The notes beneath the pieces were generated by a model that was not told the DNA's origin, did no database searches, and saw only the letters and a list, made by a program, of their open reading frames with translations. Shown here one piece after another: positions 60,158 to 64,000 of a DNA stretch of 64,000 bases. Within the stretch, counting starts at the first letter, position 1, and every line of letters starts with the position of its first letter. The stretch is taken from positions 310,001 to 374,000 of the forward strand of contig JBGAFI010000002.1 of assembly GCA_044227325.1 (NCBI GenBank). The letters run 5' to 3'. Made by a program: the position numbers and the translations under genes. Source of the stretch: PFJX01 sp044227325. GTDB lineage: Bacteria > Pseudomonadota > Gammaproteobacteria > Burkholderiales > Thiobacillaceae.

Positions 60158-60184
60158 CTATCGGCGGCGCCGAAGAAAACTTTA
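60158..60184 (-). promoter_or_regulatory. Sigma28 (FliA) promoter of the riboswitch operon
   Basis: On the reverse strand TAAAGTTT (plus coordinates 60177-60184), an 11-base spacer and GCCGATAG (60158-60165) match the flagellar sigma28 consensus TAAAGTTT-N11-GCCGATAA at 15 of 16 positions with exact spacing. It lies two bases from the end of the hydrolase gene. Confidence 0.8.
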
Positions 60185-60186
60185 GC

Positions 60187-61005
60187 CTATGTGGATGGGC
60201 TTGATTGGAGGGGAATTTCCCCCAGCCAGGCCAGCAGGCGCCGCGCCGCGTCGCGCCATTGCGGGTCCAGCATCAGCATGTGTCCGGCCTCGGGGACGAT
60301 CTCCACCCGGGCGTTCCAGGGGGTCGCGCTGAAGCGCAACAGGGAGGCGGGAAACACCGCGTCTTCCGCGCCGCCCATGACCAGGGCGGGGAGGTTCGGC
60401 CGCGGCCGCGCGCTCCAGAAGGCCGGCGTCAGCATTTCCAGCACGGCCCGGCTGGATTCGGCTTGCAGCATGGGCAGGAGATTTTCCACTTCGCCGATGT
60501 CGATCCTGGGCGAGAAATACACCTGGGCGAGCGCTTCCAGCGACTGGCGGGAAGGCTTGCCGCCGAGCGCGTCGGTCAGGGCGCCGAAAAACGCGGGATT
60601 GGCGAAAGCCAGGCGCATGGCGCTGCCGGCGGTGCCGCTGGGCGGGACGGGGGACAGCAGGGCCATCCCCGCGGCCGTGCCTTGTTCGAGATGGCGCTGG
60701 ACCACCAGGGCGCCCATGGAATGGCCGATCAGGACCGGCGGCGCGTCCAGGGCGGCCACCGCCTCGGCCAGATCCTCCGCGTAATCCTCCAGGCCGAACT
60801 CGTCCAGCCGCTCCCGTCCCGCGCCGGCGCCGTGACCGGAGAGGTCGAGCGCGTGGCAGTGGTAGCCCTCGCCCTGGAAGAAGGGAATGAAGTGTTCCCG
60901 CCAGCAGGCGGAGTGGGTGTAGCCGCCGTGGATGAAGAGCAGCGGCGGGTGGCGGCCGGGGTTGGCGGACGGAAACGCGCGCAGGTGGGCGGAACGGGAG
61001 GTCAT
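60187..61005 (-). CDS. Alpha/beta-hydrolase fold protein
   Basis: The 272-aa enzyme has oxyanion region LLFIHGGYTHSACW, nucleophile Ser in LIGHSMGALVVQ, acid in GGAEDAVFP and His in EAGHMLMLD. It is similar to monoacylglycerol-lipase-like hydrolases; the substrate is not known. The sigma28 promoter for the next operon starts directly after its stop. Confidence 0.9.
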   Translation of the reverse strand: MTSRSAHLRAFPSANPGRHPPLLFIHGGYTHSACWREHFIPFFQGEGYHCHALDLSGHGAGAGRERLDEFGLEDYAEDLAEAVAALDAPPVLIGHSMGALVVQRHLEQGTAAGMALLSPVPPSGTAGSAMRLAFANPAFFGALTDALGGKPSRQSLEALAQVYFSPRIDIGEVENLLPMLQAESSRAVLEMLTPAFWSARPRPNLPALVMGGAEDAVFPASLLRFSATPWNARVEIVPEAGHMLMLDPQWRDAARRLLAWLGEIPLQSSPST

Positions 61006-61069
61006 GTGGGGCGCGGCAGCGGAGTCGCCACTTTATACGCCCTTGGCGCGGCCATGCCCTCCTCGCGCC

Positions 61070-62026
61070 TTATTTGGCGAGGCTTTCCTTTTCCATCAGG
61101 ATGTAGGTGTTGTAGGCGTTGCGCCGGTTGGCCTCGAGGAAGGCGGGCATCGTTTCGTATTTCGACCAGTCGACCTTGTCGTAGGCTTCGTCGAAGGGTT
61201 CCAGGTCGGCCACCGCCTTGCCCATCTGCTCGCGCAGGAAGCGCAGGTAGTCCCGGGTCAGGGTGAGGTCGTCGATGGGGGTGTCGGAGGCGCCGCCATG
61301 GCCCGGCACCAGGAGTTTCGGCTGGAAGGCGATGAGCTTGTCCAGCGCCGCCAGCCATTTCTTCGAATCCGCGTCACCGACGAAGGGCACCCGGCCCTTG
61401 AACACCAGGTCGCCCGCGTAGAGCACGCCGTCCTCTTCCACGAACATGACCATGTCCTCGTCCGAGTGGGCGGGGCCCACATGGCGCAGGTGGAAATGGA
61501 GGCCGCCCAACTCGAAATCCGTGTCGCCGGAGAGCCAGAGGTCGGGCTGCGGGAAACGCTGGGTCCGGTCGTTGATCCACTGGCCCAGAATCTCCTTGCG
61601 CTGCTCGAAGCGCTGCTTCGCGGCGTCGGAACCGATCACGCCTTTGGCGGCCTCGTGGGCCCAGATTTCGGCGCCCAGATCCTTGAACACCTGCACGCCG
61701 TAGTAGTGGTCGGCGTGATAGTGGCTGACGATGACGCGCTTGATGGGCTGGTCGGTCGCCTCATGGATGCGCTTCACCATCTCCTGGGCCAGGGAAGGGG
61801 AGCCCAGGGTGTCGAACACCACCACGCCGCCGGGGGTGACCACGAAGCCGGCGTTGGACATGAAGCCCTGGTTGGCCGTGCTGGCCGCGCCGGCCATGCC
61901 GGGGATGAAGTAGCTGTGGGCGGCGATCTTGTCGGCGCGCACCGGTACCGTGGCCGGGGGGTAGTCCTGGGCGGCATGGGCGAAGGCCACGAAGAACATG
62001 AGGATCAGGGAGTGAAAAGCGCGCAT
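61070..62026 (-). CDS. Secreted metallo-beta-lactamase-fold hydrolase
   Basis: The 318-aa protein starts at 62026 to give signal peptide MRAFHSLILMFFVAFAHA. Metal ligands are HYHADH in VIVSHYHADHYYG, His of VGPAHSDEDMVMF, Asp in YAGDLVFKG, and His of VPGHGG. The plan resembles SoxH and quinoprotein-linked zinc hydrolases. No sox or PQQ genes are adjacent. Confidence 0.88.
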   Translation of the reverse strand: MRAFHSLILMFFVAFAHAAQDYPPATVPVRADKIAAHSYFIPGMAGAASTANQGFMSNAGFVVTPGGVVVFDTLGSPSLAQEMVKRIHEATDQPIKRVIVSHYHADHYYGVQVFKDLGAEIWAHEAAKGVIGSDAAKQRFEQRKEILGQWINDRTQRFPQPDLWLSGDTDFELGGLHFHLRHVGPAHSDEDMVMFVEEDGVLYAGDLVFKGRVPFVGDADSKKWLAALDKLIAFQPKLLVPGHGGASDTPIDDLTLTRDYLRFLREQMGKAVADLEPFDEAYDKVDWSKYETMPAFLEANRRNAYNTYILMEKESLAK

Positions 62027-62164
62027 GGTGTTGGCCTGTCGGGAAGAAGGTCGGTGGATTGGGATAGGCATCGGCGGACGAAAGTTCGCGGTGGATTATA
62101 GAAAGCCAGCGGGTCCGCCTTCTGTAGTATCTTCGGCTGGTTCCCATGCCGATCCGCTGCCGCC

Positions 62165-62698
62165 GTGGCCATCAAAAAGTTCCTGCCATTCCTGCTGGCG
62201 TTCGTTCTGCCCCTGGTGCTGATCTATGCCTGGTGGGGCGGTTTCAGCCCCGTGCTGATCGAGGAAACCACGGCCGGTCCCTACACCTACGCCTATCTGG
62301 AGCAGAAGGGCGACTACTCCAAACTGCCGGAACTGGCCGCCGACGTCCGCCGGGAAATGGCCGCCGCGAAGCTGATGCCGGGCAATCCCATCACCGTGTT
62401 GTACTCCAACCCGGACGTCGTCGACGTGGGCGAGCGCCTGGCCCGTACCGGCTATCTGGTGCCGGCGGGTAGCCAAGCCAAGCCGCCTTTGCAAATCGAT
62501 ACCCTGCCGGCGCGGCGGGTGCTGGCGGTGCAGGTGCGGGCGGGCAACCTGCTCGCGCCCAGCCGCGCCTATCTCGCCCTGGACCGCTACCAGCAGGCGC
62601 GCGGTCAGGGCATCCGCATGCCCACGGTGGAGTTCTACGAGCCCTCCGACTCGCCGCTGCGCATGGGCCGGCTCACCGTCGAGATGACGTTGCCATGA
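62165..62698 (+). CDS. Membrane-anchored GyrI-like protein
   Basis: The 177-aa protein starts at GTG 62165. A membrane helix (FLPFLLAFVLPLVLIYAWW) precedes a GyrI/effector-binding-like domain: AYLEQKGDYSKLPELAADVRREMAA, ITVLYSNPDVVD, and PTVEFYEPSDSPLRMGRLTVEM. Such domains bind small hydrophobic ligands. The mode of action at the membrane is unknown. Confidence 0.7.
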   Translation: MAIKKFLPFLLAFVLPLVLIYAWWGGFSPVLIEETTAGPYTYAYLEQKGDYSKLPELAADVRREMAAAKLMPGNPITVLYSNPDVVDVGERLARTGYLVPAGSQAKPPLQIDTLPARRVLAVQVRAGNLLAPSRAYLALDRYQQARGQGIRMPTVEFYEPSDSPLRMGRLTVEMTLP

Positions 62699-62737
62699 GG
62701 GGACGCCACGAGGGGGACGCGATGAAGGGGACGCGAT
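62697..62737 (+). repeat. Three-copy 13/14-bp tandem repeat
   Basis: Units GAGGGGACGCCAC (62697-62709), GAGGGGGACGCGAT (62710-62723) and GAAGGGGACGCGAT (62724-62737) fill the gap before the CobD/AmpE-like gene. They contain several Shine-Dalgarno-like GGGGA tracts. Confidence 0.7.
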
Positions 62738-62749
62738 GAGGAGGAAACC

Positions 62750-63646
62750 GTGATCCTGTTCGCCATGCTCGCCGCCCTGGGCCTGGAGTATCTGCGCCCG
62801 GAGCGCCCCGGCCAGCCGCGCCGCAGCGCCAGCGAGTGGATGCTCTGGCTGCTGCTGAAGATGAACGCCGGGGGCGAGCAGCACGGCGCCCTGGCCTGGA
62901 CCGTGGGCGTGCTGCTGCCCTCCCTCCTGGTCGCCGCCGTGGGCGCCCTGCTGGGCGGCCTCTGGCAGCCGTTGTCCTGGGTGTTCGATGTGATCGCCCT
63001 GTATTTCTGTCTGGGTTTCAAGTCGGCTTCGTTCCGCGCGGCCGGGGTTGCGCGAGCCTTGAGGGACAACGATCTCGAGTTGGCGCGGACGCTGCTGTGC
63101 GAGTGGCGTCCCAGCCTGCTTGCCGGCATCGACGAGACTTCCCTGATCCGCCAGACCCTGGAGGAGACCTTCCGCCAGTCCATGGTGCGCCTGTTCGGCG
63201 TGTTGTTCTGGTTCCTGTTGCTGGGCGGCGCGGGCGCGGTGCTCTATCTGCTGACGCGCCTGGCCCGGGACCGCTGGCAGGCGGAGCCCGCCTTCGGCCT
63301 GTTCGCGCACAGCATGGCCGGCTGGCTGGATTGGCTGCCGGTGCGCATCGTCGCCTTCAGCTTCGCCATCGTCGGCAATTTCCAGGATGCGCTGGAGTGC
63401 TGGCGCGGCCAGGCCAGCACATGGGGCGACGAGAACGACGCGATTCTGCTCGCGGCCGGCGCGGGCGCCCTGGGCCTGCAACTGGGCGGCACCATCATCC
63501 TGCCGGCGGGCGAGATGGAGCGGCCGACGCTGGGCGTCGAGGAATCCCCCGGCGTGGAAGCGCTGGACGCGGTGGTGGCCCTGATCTGGCGCGCGGCGCT
63601 GCTCTGGGTGGCGGTACTCGGCCTGCTCTGGCTCGGCAGTCTCTGA
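62750..63646 (+). CDS. CobD/CbiB or AmpE-like membrane protein
   Basis: This 298-aa polytopic protein starts at GTG 62750 after GAGGA. Features are MLAALGLEYLRPERPG, LYFCLGFKSASFRAAGVARALRDNDLELAR, and a conserved ETSLIRQTLEETFRQSMVRLFGVLFWFLLLGGAGAVLYLLTR. That pattern is shared by adenosylcobinamide synthase-like CobD and AmpE families. No other cobalamin genes are adjacent, so AmpE-like or orphan is more likely. Confidence 0.78.
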   Translation: MILFAMLAALGLEYLRPERPGQPRRSASEWMLWLLLKMNAGGEQHGALAWTVGVLLPSLLVAAVGALLGGLWQPLSWVFDVIALYFCLGFKSASFRAAGVARALRDNDLELARTLLCEWRPSLLAGIDETSLIRQTLEETFRQSMVRLFGVLFWFLLLGGAGAVLYLLTRLARDRWQAEPAFGLFAHSMAGWLDWLPVRIVAFSFAIVGNFQDALECWRGQASTWGDENDAILLAAGAGALGLQLGGTIILPAGEMERPTLGVEESPGVEALDAVVALIWRAALLWVAVLGLLWLGSL

Positions 63647-63659
63647 CCATTCCCGGTCC

Positions 63660-64000
63660 ATGCTGAACGCGCTCTGGATCGGCTTCTTCCTGGTCGCCTT
63701 CGGCGCGGCCGTGCTGCAATACCTGGGGGGCGACCCCACCGTGTTCGCGGCGGTCATGAAGGCCGCTTTCGATGCCGCGAAGACCGCCTTCGAGGTGGCC
63801 CTGGGGCTCACCGGCGTCATGTGCCTGTGGCTGGGGGTCATGAAGATCGGCGAGCGGGCGGGCTTCCTCGCGTTGCTGGGGCGCTGGCTCGCGCCCCTGT
63901 TCGCGCGCCTGTTTCCCGAGGTGCCGAAGGGCCACCCCGCCCTGGGCTCCATCACCATGAACATGGCCGCCAACATCCTGGGCCTGGACAACGCCGCGAC
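63660..64000 (+). CDS. SpmA-like (nucleoside recognition) protein, 5' part
   Basis: An open frame from ATG 63660 to the window edge gives MLNALWIGFFLVAFGAAVLQYLGG, followed by AAKTAFEVALGLTGVMCLWLGVMKIGERAG and HPALGSITMNMAANILGLDNAA. This is the N-terminal half of a spore-maturation/nucleoside-recognition domain membrane protein. It is common in non-sporulating proteobacteria; its function is unclear. Confidence 0.82.
   Translation, partial: MLNALWIGFFLVAFGAAVLQYLGGDPTVFAAVMKAAFDAAKTAFEVALGLTGVMCLWLGVMKIGERAGFLALLGRWLAPLFARLFPEVPKGHPALGSITMNMAANILGLDNAA

Noticed and set aside
62750..63646. Cobalamin biosynthesis assignment for the CobD-like gene
   Set aside because: No cobalamin genes or B12 riboswitch are seen nearby, and AmpE shares the same pattern, so no pathway is claimed.

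Overview
The window is about 64 kb of GC-rich (roughly 65%) bacterial chromosome with dense, short-spaced operons. The gene set points to a betaproteobacterium, most likely a motile relative of Rhodocyclales or Nitrosomonadales. It includes a PEP-CTERM protein, DUF1631, HDOD proteins, DsrE and TusE/DsrC-type sulfur proteins, H-NOX, methyl-accepting chemotaxis proteins and a FliA-type promoter. The taxonomic placement is inference from gene content. I saw no rRNA, tRNA, CRISPR array or intact transposase.

Region 1-6 kb: the window opens inside an ammonium transporter gene, followed by a secreted HExxH peptidase. Next is a retron that can be read end to end: a sigma70-type promoter, a structured ncRNA closed by a 17-bp a1/a2 stem with an adjacent candidate branching G, and a 448-aa reverse transcriptase carrying NAxxH, YADD and VTG. 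A broken M48 peptidase lies just downstream, then a lipoprotein, a secreted unknown protein and sodC.

Region 6-25 kb: an H-NOX/PAS-GGDEF-EAL pair, an FkbM methyltransferase/2OG-oxygenase pair, tpm, and a frameshifted PEP-CTERM gene. Many small housekeeping and envelope genes follow (DUF4197, phosphodiesterase, bcp, DsrE, HPP, a TusE-like protein and LysR regulator, EipA/DUF1134, phoU, an OmpA-like protein, a HEFGH peptidase, YceH, phospholipase D/ClsC).

Region 25-46 kb: a chemotaxis receptor, then a binding-protein lipoprotein overlapping a 1665-aa Cache-HAMP-multi-PAS-GGDEF-EAL protein. After these come a second DsrE protein, a ferredoxin-NADP reductase-like gene, msrB, an HDOD protein, a thioredoxin-DsbD fusion, a TfoX-like protein, a second chemotaxis receptor with a C-terminal sensor, an RND efflux pair, a methyltransferase and an SDR.

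Region 46-64 kb: a third GGDEF-EAL protein, a PstS-like protein with PhoB-like repeats upstream, and a low-GC patch (about 52.1-53.5 kb) with two orphan genes, a nested-palindrome repeat and an attC-like half site. Then glutathione peroxidase, a cupin, and a DUF1538 membrane protein co-transcribed with two P-II-like proteins. Next is a DUF1631/EAL-HDOD operon preceded by a consensus sigma28 promoter and a c-di-GMP-I riboswitch. The window ends with a hydrolase, a metallo-beta-lactamase protein, a CobD/AmpE-like protein and the start of an SpmA-like gene.

The recurring theme is cyclic-di-GMP signalling tied to motility: three GGDEF-EAL proteins, two HDOD proteins, DUF1631, a riboswitch and two chemoreceptors. 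The most self-contained defence-like system is the retron.
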